Assembly: GCA_050014395.1 (NCBI GenBank)
Contig: JBEKDK010000003.1
Span: 17,026 to 81,025, forward strand
Reading direction: 5' to 3'
Length of the DNA: 64,000 nucleotides
DNA from: DASPOJ01 sp050014395
Lineage (GTDB): Bacteria > Acidobacteriota > Terriglobia > Acidiferrales > UBA7541
Made by a program: the position numbers and the translations under genes. Below the pieces are notes generated by a model. The model was not told the DNA's origin and did no database searches. It was given only the letters and a program-made list of their open reading frames with translations. How positions within the stretch are numbered: position 1 is the stretch's first letter; every line of letters starts with the position of its first letter. Below, piece by piece: positions 1 through 7,640 of this stretch.

Positions 1-69
1 GGCGCTCAGGCCCATCTTGTTTTGCGTCAGATATTTTGGGACTGTGACTTGCTCGGACGTGCCGCCGGG

Positions 70-1341
70 CTAGCCCGCGGCGGGGATGCGGTCCGTGCCG
101 AGGTAGGGGCGCAGGATTTCGGGGATGGCGATCGAGCCATCTTCCTGCTGATAATTTTCCACGAGCGCGATCCAAGTGCGTCCGACGGCGAGGCCTGAGC
201 CGTTGAGCGTGTGCGCGAATTCACTTTTGCCGCCCTTGGGCTTGAAGCGGATGCCTGAGCGGCGCGCCTGAAACGCCTCGCAATTCGAGCACGAGGAAAT
301 CTCCATGTAATCGTTGGTGGAGGGCAGCCAGACTTCGATATCGTAAGTCTTGGCCGCGGCAAAGCCCATATCGCCGGCGCAGAGTTGAACGACGCGGTAA
401 TGCAGCCCCAGCTTTTGCAGCAATCCTTCGGCGTCCGCTACCAGCGATTCCAATTCCGCGTAGCTTTGATCCGGCCGCGTGAATTTGAACATCTCGACCT
501 TTTGAAACTGATGTTGGCGCTTGATGCCGCGAGTATCGCGCCCTGCGGCGCCGGCTTCGGAGCGAAAACACGCGGTCCACGCGCAGAGCTTGATCGGCAG
601 CGCATCGGCGTTCAGAGTTTCTTCGCGGTAGAAGCTGGTGAGTTCGACTTCCGACGTGGGCGTGAGCCACAGGTCGGTGCCTTCCAAATGGAACATATCG
701 GCGGCGAACTTCGGCAATTGGCCGACGCCGGTGAGAGACGCGGTGTTCACGACGAACGGCGGCAATAGCTCGGTATAACCGTTGGCCGCGTGCGTATCGA
801 GGAAGAATGATGCGAGCGCGCGTTCCAGCCGCGCGCCCCATCCGCGATACACGGCGAAGCGCGCCCCAGCGATTTTCGCGGCGCGCGAAAGATCCAGAAT
901 GCCCGCGCCTTCGCCCACTTCCCAATGCGGGCGCGGTGTGAAGGCGAATTTTGGCGGCGCGCCCCAGCGGCGCACTTCGATATTGGCGGAGGCGTCGTGG
1001 CCGGGAAGCACCGAACTGTGCTGCAGATTGGGAACGGTCAGCATGAAATCGGCCAGGCGCGCGTCGAGCACGGTGACTTCTTCGTCGGCTATCTTGATTT
1101 CGTCGGCGACGCTTTTCATTTCGGCCAGCAGTGGCGCGGCGTCTTCCTTGGCTTGCTTGCGGCGCGCGATCTCTTCGCCGGTCTTGTTGCGCAAGGATTT
1201 CAGGCGCTCAACTCCGGTGATGCGCTCGCGCCGCTGGCGATCGAGTGCGCGGAATCCATCGAAATCGATCGAGGCGCCGCGGCGCGCGGCCATCTGCTCG
1301 AACTCGGCAAGGTGCTCGCGAAAATAGTGGAGATCATGCAT
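70..1341 (-). CDS. serS: Seryl-tRNA synthetase
   Basis: Charges tRNA-Ser with serine in the cytosol (class II synthetase). The 423-residue product has the usual length. It has an N-terminal long-helix tRNA-binding arm (about residues 1-105, charged coiled coil), then the catalytic domain with the class II motifs: motif 2 around FRSEAGAAGRDTRG, and a C-terminal motif 3 region with NGSGLAVGRT. I chose the ATG at 1341 because the protein then begins MHDLHYFREH, as in other SerRS proteins; the frame stays open further upstream but that part has no SerRS character. A possible -10 (TATGCT on the minus strand, 1350-1355) lies 8 bases before this ATG. The 69 bases beyond the stop show no recognisable gene. 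Family assignment is secure. Confidence 0.96.
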   Translation of the reverse strand: MHDLHYFREHLAEFEQMAARRGASIDFDGFRALDRQRRERITGVERLKSLRNKTGEEIARRKQAKEDAAPLLAEMKSVADEIKIADEEVTVLDARLADFMLTVPNLQHSSVLPGHDASANIEVRRWGAPPKFAFTPRPHWEVGEGAGILDLSRAAKIAGARFAVYRGWGARLERALASFFLDTHAANGYTELLPPFVVNTASLTGVGQLPKFAADMFHLEGTDLWLTPTSEVELTSFYREETLNADALPIKLCAWTACFRSEAGAAGRDTRGIKRQHQFQKVEMFKFTRPDQSYAELESLVADAEGLLQKLGLHYRVVQLCAGDMGFAAAKTYDIEVWLPSTNDYMEISSCSNCEAFQARRSGIRFKPKGGKSEFAHTLNGSGLAVGRTWIALVENYQQEDGSIAIPEILRPYLGTDRIPAAG

Positions 1342-1379
1342 GGTCAGAAAGCATAACCCAATTTCGGCGGTAGCGACGA

Positions 1380-1736
1380 TCAGGTGCGTTGCAGATGTGT
1401 GTCCTGGAAACGGGTCGGGTACTTCAGGCCAAATCCTAGCAGGCGGTCCATGCCGATGTGCGCGGTCCAAATCAGCGCGTAGGGCAAACACTCCGGCCGC
1501 CGGCTGAGAATCGCGAAGGCGGCGAGCGCGATGGGTCCCGTGTATGTGTGGACGATGTTATAGAGACGCGCGCCGAAACCTACCGACAACGCATAACCCA
1601 CCATCGAAATATCCGGCACCAAGAACAGCCACCCGAAGCGCGCCCAACCGCCGCCAACGTGGTGATAAAGAATCACGCTGAGCGCGAGCACGACCGCGTC
1701 TTCGATTCGCAGAAGCACACCTGGTTTCGCAAGCAT
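1380..1736 (-). CDS. DUF4260 family membrane protein
   Basis: A 118-residue integral membrane protein with about four hydrophobic segments. The pattern matches DUF4260: an opening LLRIEDAVVLALSVILY helix, the PDISMVGYALS segment, an NIVHTYTGP segment, and the closing IWTAHIGMDRLLGFGLKY motif. No biochemical function is known for the family. It lies 38 bases upstream of serS on the same strand and is divergent from the B12 locus, so it could share a transcript with serS. It is not obviously part of cobalamin uptake. Confidence 0.85.
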   Translation of the reverse strand: MLAKPGVLLRIEDAVVLALSVILYHHVGGGWARFGWLFLVPDISMVGYALSVGFGARLYNIVHTYTGPIALAAFAILSRRPECLPYALIWTAHIGMDRLLGFGLKYPTRFQDTHLQRT

Positions 1737-1781
1737 CGGTGGATGCTATCACGCCGCGTTTTGGCGCGCATCGTTGACACG

Positions 1782-1810
1782 TTGACACTCGAACGGGCGC
1801 GAACTACACT
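1782..1810 (+). promoter_or_regulatory. Promoter for the btuFCD transcript
   Basis: TTGACA at 1782-1787 and TACACT at 1805-1810 with a 17-base spacer form a near-consensus sigma70-type promoter just before the riboswitch. A second TTGACA sits at 1774-1779, eight bases upstream, so the -35 hexamer is tandemly repeated. Confidence 0.7.
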
Positions 1811-1825
1811 GGCTCGTCACAATCA

Positions 1826-1925
1826 GCAGACGTGGGTGCGGGGAAGGCCGTGAAAATCGGCCACGGTCCCGCCACTGTAAGCGGCGCAATTGCCGCAAGT
1901 CAGGTTACCCGCCCGCGTCACCGTT
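1826..1925 (+). ncRNA. Cobalamin riboswitch (first copy, before btuF)
   Basis: Contains the conserved cobalamin aptamer landmarks in order: GGGGAAGGCCGTGAAAATC (P3-P4 region), GCCACTGTAAGCGG (core with the B12-box side), and CAAGTCAGGTTACCCGCC. The outer ends (GACGTGGG near 1830, CCCGCGTC near 1915) can pair as P1. It binds adenosyl- or other cobalamins and controls the btuFCD genes downstream. A hairpin made of ACACTCTT and AAGAGTGT (1933-1955) follows, then an intrinsic terminator. This order indicates control by transcription termination. Confidence 0.93.
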
Positions 1926-1963
1926 GGTGCTGACACTCTTCGCGAGAAAGAGTGTGGCCTTGC

Positions 1964-1989
1964 GCCCCACTTTTTCGGTGGGGCTTTTT
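1964..1989 (+). terminator. Riboswitch-linked intrinsic terminator
   Basis: GCCCCAC (1964-1970) pairs with GTGGGGC (1978-1984) around a 7-base loop and is followed by five T (1985-1989). It lies between the aptamer and the btuF start, so it is the likely expression platform: cobalamin bound, termination; free, read-through. Confidence 0.85.
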
Positions 1990-2008
1990 GTTGGTGAAAG
2001 TGTTCTCG

Positions 2009-3040
2009 ATGAAATCACGGATCGATATGATCGAGCGGCGACAAACCATTTTTCGCACGTGTGTGGGCGTGTGGATTGCTGCGGCCGCGGTGTGCGCGCT
2101 TGCGGCGCCGGCCAGGTGCGCCGTGCCGGCGGGTGGGCCGCCCGCGCAGATCGAAGTCACAGACGAAGTTGGCCGCACGGTCGAGGTCCCGCAGCCGGTG
2201 CGGCGCATCGTGTCGCTGGCGCCGAGTTTGACGGAGACGGTTTTTGCGCTCGACGCGGGAGATCGGTTGGTGGGCGACACCAGCGCCGACGATTTTCCCG
2301 CTGCAGCCAAGACCATCGCGCATGTGGGCGACTCACTCGCGCCGAGCTTGGAGGAAATCGTCGTACTACATCCTGACTTGGTGCTGGCGACGAAAGACAT
2401 GAATCGGCGCGAGACGGTGGAGGCGCTCGCGCGGCTGGGGCTGGCAGTTTACGTCACCGATCCGCTGTCGATTGACGATGTGCTCCTGTCCACTTCGCAC
2501 ATTGCGCGTCTGATCGGCGCGGGCGATCGAGGCGATACGGTGGACCAAGAAATGCGCGTTCGCCTTTTCGACCTCACGATGCGCCTAGCGAACATCCCCC
2601 CACGGCGAGTGCTGTTCGTGGTGTGGACCGAGCCATTGATTTCCATCGGCAAGCGCACGTTTCTGGCCGACGCGTTGGCTCATGCCGGGGCGCAGTCGGT
2701 AGTGGAGATCGCAGATGGCTGGCCGCAGATCAGTTTTGAATATGTCCTGAAACTTCAGCCCGACTATCTAGTCTTCGCCGGCTCGCTGGGAGATGCGAAC
2801 GCTCCGCCGATTGAAGAGTTGTCCAAGCTGCCCGGTTGGCGTGATCTGGATGCCGTGCGCAACGGGAGGATCGCGATCGTGTCCGACGCAATCGATCGGC
2901 CCGCTCCGCGAATGGTGGACGCCATTGAGCAGTTGGCACGCATGCTGCATCCCGAAGCATTCGCTGCCGGCGCGACGGGCAACACAAGCGAGATCGCGCC
3001 CGCGCAAGGATCGGAGGTGTGCGCCACATGCGCCCGCTGA
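2009..3040 (+). CDS. btuF: Cobalamin ABC transporter, periplasmic binding protein
   Basis: Periplasmic B12-binding component that hands substrate to BtuCD. 343 residues: a signal peptide (about 1-31, ending near AAPARCA), then a type III (BtuF/FepB-like) periplasmic binding fold. It begins with the TDEVGRTVEVPQPVRRIVSLAPSLTE-type N-terminus of this family, and continues with a SLEEIVVLHPDLVLAT segment in the first lobe and a PDYLVFAG segment in the second. The ATG at 2009 starts right at the signal peptide; an alternative ATG is at 2027. The gene follows a cobalamin riboswitch and overlaps btuC, which makes a B12 substrate far more likely than iron-siderophore. Confidence 0.9.
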   Translation: MKSRIDMIERRQTIFRTCVGVWIAAAAVCALAAPARCAVPAGGPPAQIEVTDEVGRTVEVPQPVRRIVSLAPSLTETVFALDAGDRLVGDTSADDFPAAAKTIAHVGDSLAPSLEEIVVLHPDLVLATKDMNRRETVEALARLGLAVYVTDPLSIDDVLLSTSHIARLIGAGDRGDTVDQEMRVRLFDLTMRLANIPPRRVLFVVWTEPLISIGKRTFLADALAHAGAQSVVEIADGWPQISFEYVLKLQPDYLVFAGSLGDANAPPIEELSKLPGWRDLDAVRNGRIAIVSDAIDRPAPRMVDAIEQLARMLHPEAFAAGATGNTSEIAPAQGSEVCATCAR

Positions 3041-4047
3041 CGATGCGCCGCGTGGGCTGGGTGTGCGCCCTGCTCACCGCGATTTTATTCGCCGTCTCGG
3101 TGATGGCGCTGAAGCTCGGCGCGGTGCCGATTTCGGTGAGCGATCTCGTCGTGAGCTTGGCGCGCGTGGCGATCGGCCGCAGCGCCCAACTGCCCAGCGA
3201 TTACCGATTGATTGTTTTCGATTTGCGATTGCCGCGCATTTTGGCGGGCGCGCTGGTGGGCGCGGCGCTTTCGGTTGCCGGCGCTGGATACCAGGCGTTG
3301 CTGCGAAATCCGCTGGCCGATCCTTATGTCCTCGGAGTTTCAAGCGGCTCGGCGCTGGGCGCGATTTTGGCGTTGCAGTTGTTGCCGCAGGTTGTGCTGG
3401 CCACGCCGATTGGCGCGTTCATCGGCGCGATCCTAACCATCACCGCGGTTTATTACCTCGGGCGGCGCGAAGGGCAATTGGACAGCACGACGCTGCTGCT
3501 TGCGGGCATCATCACGGCGTCATTTCTTTCGGCGATCATCATGTTTTTGATGACCACGCTCGCAAGCCGCGATTTGCGCGGGATGGCGTTCTGGCTGATG
3601 GGCGATCTCTCGACTCCGCTGGCTCCCAGTTTGCGCTGGTTTTTCGTGGTCGCGCTGGTTGTTGGAATCGGCGCGATTTACACCACGTCTGCGGATCTGA
3701 ATTTGCTCGTCACCGGAGAGCGCGAGGCGATGCATTTGGGCGTGGACGTGACGCGGGTGAAGCTGGTGGTGTACGTCGCGGCGTCGGGACTCACCGCGCT
3801 GGCCGTTTCCGCCAGCGGAGCCATCGGCTACGTGGGGCTGCTGGTGCCGCACGTGATGCGCCTGCTGTTCGGCTCCGATTACCGGCTGCTGATTCCGGCG
3901 TCGGCGCTTGCCGGAGCCATCGGCGTGGTGCTGGCCGATACGCTGGCGCGCACGGTGGTCGCGCCGACGGAATTGCCGGTCGGAGCGATGACGGCGATCG
4001 CCGGCGCGCCGCTGTTCATTTTCTTGCTGCGGCGGAGCATGCGATGA
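3028..4047 (+). CDS. btuC: Cobalamin ABC transporter permease (FecCD family)
   Basis: Inner-membrane permease of the B12 importer. About 339 residues with nine or ten hydrophobic segments. It carries FecCD/BtuC signatures: RLPRILAGALVGAALSVAG, the NPLADPYVLGVSSGSALGA loop, and GAIGYVGLLVPHVMR, the cytoplasmic coupling region that contacts the ATPase. The ATG at 3028 sits 10 bases after a GGAGG at 3013-3017; a GTG at 3019 is in frame but too close to that ribosome site. The start overlaps the end of btuF, and the stop overlaps the btuD start as ATGA, so the three genes are translationally coupled. Confidence 0.92.
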   Translation: MRPLTMRRVGWVCALLTAILFAVSVMALKLGAVPISVSDLVVSLARVAIGRSAQLPSDYRLIVFDLRLPRILAGALVGAALSVAGAGYQALLRNPLADPYVLGVSSGSALGAILALQLLPQVVLATPIGAFIGAILTITAVYYLGRREGQLDSTTLLLAGIITASFLSAIIMFLMTTLASRDLRGMAFWLMGDLSTPLAPSLRWFFVVALVVGIGAIYTTSADLNLLVTGEREAMHLGVDVTRVKLVVYVAASGLTALAVSASGAIGYVGLLVPHVMRLLFGSDYRLLIPASALAGAIGVVLADTLARTVVAPTELPVGAMTAIAGAPLFIFLLRRSMR

Positions 4048-4952
4048 GCGCGTCGGGTACGAGCACAATGCAAGGCCAAGACACGCGCGGGCGTGCGGAC
4101 GATACCGCGCGCCTTGCGGTGGAGCAGGCCAGCTACGCCTACTCGCCCACGCGGCGGCAGATTCCGACGTTCACGCTCACCGCCACGAGTTTTCAGGCGC
4201 GGCAGCGCGAACTCGTGGCGATCCTCGGACCGAACGCCAGCGGAAAATCGACGCTGCTGCAGATGATCGCCGGATCGCTTGCGCCGCTTTCGGGGCGCGT
4301 GTTGCTTGACGGAATCGAGATTCGCTCGCTCGACGCGCGCACGCGCGCGCAGCGCATCGCCGTGGTGCAGCAGCATGCGCCGCTGGTGTTTCCCGCACGC
4401 GCGGGCGAATTCGTGCTGCAGGGGCGCCACCCGTACGGGCGCAAATTGCATTTGCCCAACAGCGAAGACGTGAACTTGGCGCGCAACGCATTGGCGCAAG
4501 TCGGCGCGGAGCATCTGGCCGATCGCCGCATGGACCAGCTTTCGGGCGGCGAAAAGCAGCGCATCATTTTGGCGCGCGCGCTGGCGCAGCAGCCGCTGCT
4601 GCTGTTGCTCGATGAGCCGACGCTGCATCTGGACATCGGCGCGCAAGTCGAACTGCTCGAGCGGCTGCGCCGGCTCGCGGAGGAAAATCGCTACACCGTA
4701 ATCGTCGTCACACACGAACTGGCATTGGCCGCCGAATTCGCCGATCAGGTTGTCCTGCTGCATCAGGGGAAATGCTTGCGCGTCGGGACGCCTGCGGCGG
4801 TGTATCAGCGAGATTTGCTCGAGCAAGTTTTTGAGGCGCCGCTCGAAGTCGAAGCGGGACCCGCGGGCCGGCCGCGCGTGAGTTTGCGCTCGCGCCCCGC
4901 GGGTTCCATTGGACTCGAGAGCGGCGAGCGAACGCGAGGTCGATCGACGTAA
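4044..4952 (+). CDS. btuD: Cobalamin ABC transporter ATPase
   Basis: Cytosolic ATPase that powers the BtuC permease. 302 residues. Visible motifs: Walker A GPNASGKST, Q-loop in VVQQHAPLVF, signature LSGGEKQR, Walker B LLLLLDEPT, and H-loop VTHEL. It has an N-terminal lead of about 25 residues and a C-terminal tail of about 45 residues beyond the ATPase fold, a little longer than E. coli BtuD. The start ATG overlaps the btuC stop by four bases (ATGA). Third gene of the riboswitch-controlled btuFCD operon. Confidence 0.92.
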   Translation: MSASGTSTMQGQDTRGRADDTARLAVEQASYAYSPTRRQIPTFTLTATSFQARQRELVAILGPNASGKSTLLQMIAGSLAPLSGRVLLDGIEIRSLDARTRAQRIAVVQQHAPLVFPARAGEFVLQGRHPYGRKLHLPNSEDVNLARNALAQVGAEHLADRRMDQLSGGEKQRIILARALAQQPLLLLLDEPTLHLDIGAQVELLERLRRLAEENRYTVIVVTHELALAAEFADQVVLLHQGKCLRVGTPAAVYQRDLLEQVFEAPLEVEAGPAGRPRVSLRSRPAGSIGLESGERTRGRST

Positions 4953-4984
4953 TCGATCGGGCAAACGCTCGATTCACCCGGAGC

Positions 4985-5013
4985 TTGGCGCACGCGGCGA
5001 TCAAAAGTAATTC
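4985..5013 (+). promoter_or_regulatory. Possible promoter for the btuB transcript
   Basis: TTGGCG (4985-4990), a 17-base spacer, and TAATTC (5008-5013) stand about 30 bases before the second cobalamin aptamer. Each hexamer is only a partial match, so this is tentative. It would make the receptor gene independent of btuFCD. Confidence 0.4.
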
Positions 5014-5037
5014 GCCGCGGCGCCGGCTCCGGCCACA

Positions 5038-5200
5038 CAAACCGCGGACTCCGCGCCCGGGAAGACGGTGAAATGCCGTCGCCGCCGCGCGACTGTAAAG
5101 CGGAGTGCACTGCGCGTGAGCCACTGTCTCGTGACGCAATCGGGATGGGAAGGCCGCGCGCGTGAGGTGCCGCTGAGCCAGGATACCGGCGGAGTCCGCA
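5038..5200 (+). ncRNA. Cobalamin riboswitch (second copy, before the TonB receptor)
   Basis: A second cobalamin aptamer. GGGAAGACGGTGAAATGCCG (5059-5078), then CGCGACTGTAAAGCGG, a long variable arm, and GAGCCAGGATACCGGC (5175-5190) match the conserved core. Together with the downstream hairpin and receptor gene, it fills the 323-base gap after btuD. It differs from the first copy in having a longer peripheral arm and no terminator after it. Confidence 0.92.
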
Positions 5201-5245
5201 AGCCGAGAAAGCCGGAAACGATCCCGGTTGCCGGCCAACCTTCAA

Positions 5246-5270
5246 CTCCTGCGCGAGGCAGGAGAAGGGG
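5246..5270 (+). promoter_or_regulatory. Ribosome-site-sequestering hairpin of the second riboswitch
   Basis: CTCCTGC (5246-5252) is exactly complementary to GCAGGAG (5258-5264) across a 5-base loop. The 3' arm contains GGAG and is followed by AAGGGG and the receptor ATG at 5276. Folding would hide the Shine-Dalgarno sequence, so this copy probably controls translation initiation. This is an inference from base pairing only. Confidence 0.6.
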
Positions 5271-5275
5271 ATCCG

Positions 5276-7561
5276 ATGAGACTCCGAAATTTCGCTCCGC
5301 TGTTCTTAGCCGTCGCAGCATTTTTGCCGCACGCATTGTTCGCGCAGGCGCCGAGTTCCACGCCGGCCGCGAAGCCCACCGCATCTTCCGGGGCGGCGAT
5401 TGAAGGAACCGTTTTCGATCCCTCCGGGCAAATCGTAGTAAGCGCGAAAGTGAATCTGATCGAGTCTTTGGTCGCGATCGCGGAAACTCGCACCGACGCG
5501 CAGGGCTGTTATCGTTTTGAAGGGCTGCGCGACGGAACTTTTACGGTGGTGGCGAATTCGCCGGGGTTTAGCGAGCTATCCGCCGAAATTGAATTGAGGG
5601 GAGGCGAAACGCACACGACGGATTTGCACCTGAAGTTGAGCGCGGTGCAGGACAAAGTCGTCGTGTCCGCTTCGCTCGGCGGCGCGCTTGCGCCGCAGCT
5701 TGGCTCTACCGTCAGCGTGGTGAGCCAAGAAGAAATCGAAAATCGGGGCGCGCAAAGTGTGTACGACGCGCTGAGCAACGTGCCCGGCTTAGCGCTCGCT
5801 CAAGCGGGTGAACGCGGCGCCGAGTCCAGTGCCTTCATCCGCGGCGGCGATTCCAATTACAACCTGGTGATGATCAATGGAATTCCGCTGAACGATTTTG
5901 GCGGCGGCTTCAATCTTTCGCCGCTGCCGGTGGACGGAGTGGAAAGCGTGGAGGTCACGCGCGGGCCGCAGAGCGCTCTCTATGGCGAAGACGCAGTTGC
6001 CGGCGTAATTGACGTGATCAGCGATTCCGGCGAAGGCGCTCCGCATTTCACCTTCCTCAGCGAAGGCGGCAGCAATGAAACTTTGCGCCTTGCGACCGGC
6101 GGCGCCGGTTCCGAGGGCGGCTTCAACTGGGCCTACGATCTTGCGCGCTTCAGCGATCGCGGTCCGGTGATCGACGACAACTATCGAAATCAAACATCGC
6201 TCATCACCCTTGGTTATTCACGCAGCCCGCGCCGCCGCTTTGAAATTCATTTCTTTGGTGACAGCGGCGCGGACGCGAGTCCAGGGCCGTACGGTTCTGA
6301 CCCGGATGGACTGTTTCCCGGAATCGCCGCATCGGCATCGAGTTTGCGGCAAGATCTTTTCGGCTATCAGGCGAATTACACCGAGCAGTTCTCGAATTGG
6401 TTTCGGCAGGTCACGACCGTCAGCACTTCCACCGATAATTACACGTATTTTTCCCAGTACGGCGATGAGAACACTTACAACCTGCACGTGGTGGCCAAAA
6501 CGCAAAGCGAAATCACTTTTTCGCCGAAGGATGTTTTCATCGCCGGCTTTGAATTCGACCACGAGCGATTTCAGGACACATACGTTGACGACGCCGACGG
6601 CAATCCATTCGATTTGCCGCGCGATACATACGCGTTCTTCGCCGAAGATCGCTGGAATCCCGGCTCGCGATGGTTTTTCACTGCCGGTTTGCGCGTGGAT
6701 AACATTCGCACGGGCACCCTGCCGCTAGACCCTGAAATTCCCGCGGCTTCAATCACTCAGGTGGACCCGCGAGTTTCCGTCGCCTATATTGCGCGGCAAT
6801 CCAGCAACAGCTTCGCCGGCGCCACGCGAATTCACGGCAGCTTTGGCACGGGTATTCGCCCGCCGAACGGATTCGAGCTTGATGGTACGAACCCGAACCT
6901 AAAGCCGGAGAAAAGCACCAGCTTCGATGCCGGCGTCGAGCAGAATGTTCTTGATGGCAAGGCTGTGCTTGACGTCACGTACTTCTACAATCGCTTTACG
7001 GACCAGATCGTATTTGTGGGAGGCACCACGCTCAGCACGTTCACTTACGCGAATATTGCGAACTCGCGGGCCGATGGAATCGAAAGCAGCGTGCGGCTGC
7101 GGCCCACGCGGTCGATCGAGTTGACGATGAATTACACGTGGCTGAATTCCTCCATTCTGGCGCTGGACAACGCGAGCGAGCCGCTGGTTCCGTTTGTGGT
7201 TGGCGAGCCTCTGACTCGCCGTCCGCGAAATCTGGGCGGTTTCGATTTCAGTTGGCGCCATCGCCGGTTGATGCTCAATGCAAACGCCGTGGTGCACGGC
7301 GCGGATCTCGACGTCGAGCCCAACTATGGAACGTACGCTTGCGAGCTGGATATGCAGTGTTTGTTTGAAAATAGAGGCTTCGTGGATTTGAACGGCGGTT
7401 TCGCTTACCAAATGCCGCGTGGCGTGGAAATTTACGGGCGCTTGAACAATTTGCTCGATCGGAAGTACGAGGAGGCGTTCGGTTACCCGGCGCTCCATCT
7501 GAATTTCCTGACCGGCATCAAGTTCAACATTCCCGGGGAGCACGCGCACGCAAGTCCCTGA
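5276..7561 (+). CDS. btuB: TonB-dependent outer-membrane receptor, BtuB-like
   Basis: Outer-membrane active transporter, most likely for cobalamins, driven by TonB-ExbBD. 761 residues: signal peptide about 1-22 (ending ALFAQ), a carboxypeptidase-regulatory-like (CarboxypepD_reg) beta-sandwich about 40-115 with SGAAIEGTVFDPSGQIV at its start, a plug domain about 130-235 (VVSQEEIENRGAQSVYDALSN onward, with GPQSALYGEDAVAGVI), then a 22-strand-type beta barrel to the C-terminus, which ends in a phenylalanine-containing strand. The ATG at 5276 is preceded by AAGGGG. The cobalamin riboswitch directly upstream supports B12 as substrate. The added CarboxypepD_reg module is typical of Acidobacteria and Bacteroidetes receptors, not of E. 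coli BtuB. Confidence 0.88.
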   Translation: MRLRNFAPLFLAVAAFLPHALFAQAPSSTPAAKPTASSGAAIEGTVFDPSGQIVVSAKVNLIESLVAIAETRTDAQGCYRFEGLRDGTFTVVANSPGFSELSAEIELRGGETHTTDLHLKLSAVQDKVVVSASLGGALAPQLGSTVSVVSQEEIENRGAQSVYDALSNVPGLALAQAGERGAESSAFIRGGDSNYNLVMINGIPLNDFGGGFNLSPLPVDGVESVEVTRGPQSALYGEDAVAGVIDVISDSGEGAPHFTFLSEGGSNETLRLATGGAGSEGGFNWAYDLARFSDRGPVIDDNYRNQTSLITLGYSRSPRRRFEIHFFGDSGADASPGPYGSDPDGLFPGIAASASSLRQDLFGYQANYTEQFSNWFRQVTTVSTSTDNYTYFSQYGDENTYNLHVVAKTQSEITFSPKDVFIAGFEFDHERFQDTYVDDADGNPFDLPRDTYAFFAEDRWNPGSRWFFTAGLRVDNIRTGTLPLDPEIPAASITQVDPRVSVAYIARQSSNSFAGATRIHGSFGTGIRPPNGFELDGTNPNLKPEKSTSFDAGVEQNVLDGKAVLDVTYFYNRFTDQIVFVGGTTLSTFTYANIANSRADGIESSVRLRPTRSIELTMNYTWLNSSILALDNASEPLVPFVVGEPLTRRPRNLGGFDFSWRHRRLMLNANAVVHGADLDVEPNYGTYACELDMQCLFENRGFVDLNGGFAYQMPRGVEIYGRLNNLLDRKYEEAFGYPALHLNFLTGIKFNIPGEHAHASP

Positions 7562-7623
7562 GCCGTGCGTCGCGCAGCGCGGAGCGCCTGGGCCAACCGT
7601 TCGAGAGATGCCATGGGCGATGC

Positions 7624-7629
7624 TATAAT
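7624..7629 (+). promoter_or_regulatory. -10 box close to the gatB start
   Basis: A perfect TATAAT ends 11 bases before the gatB ATG (7641). No good -35 is evident at the usual distance. The spacing implies a leader of only a few bases or none. Confidence 0.6.
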
Positions 7630-7640
7630 CCAAGATTCCC

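Noticed and set aside
1..69. A gene end or start before serS
   Set aside because: Only 69 bases are present. A short open stretch exists on the minus strand but no start, ribosome site or family can be supported.
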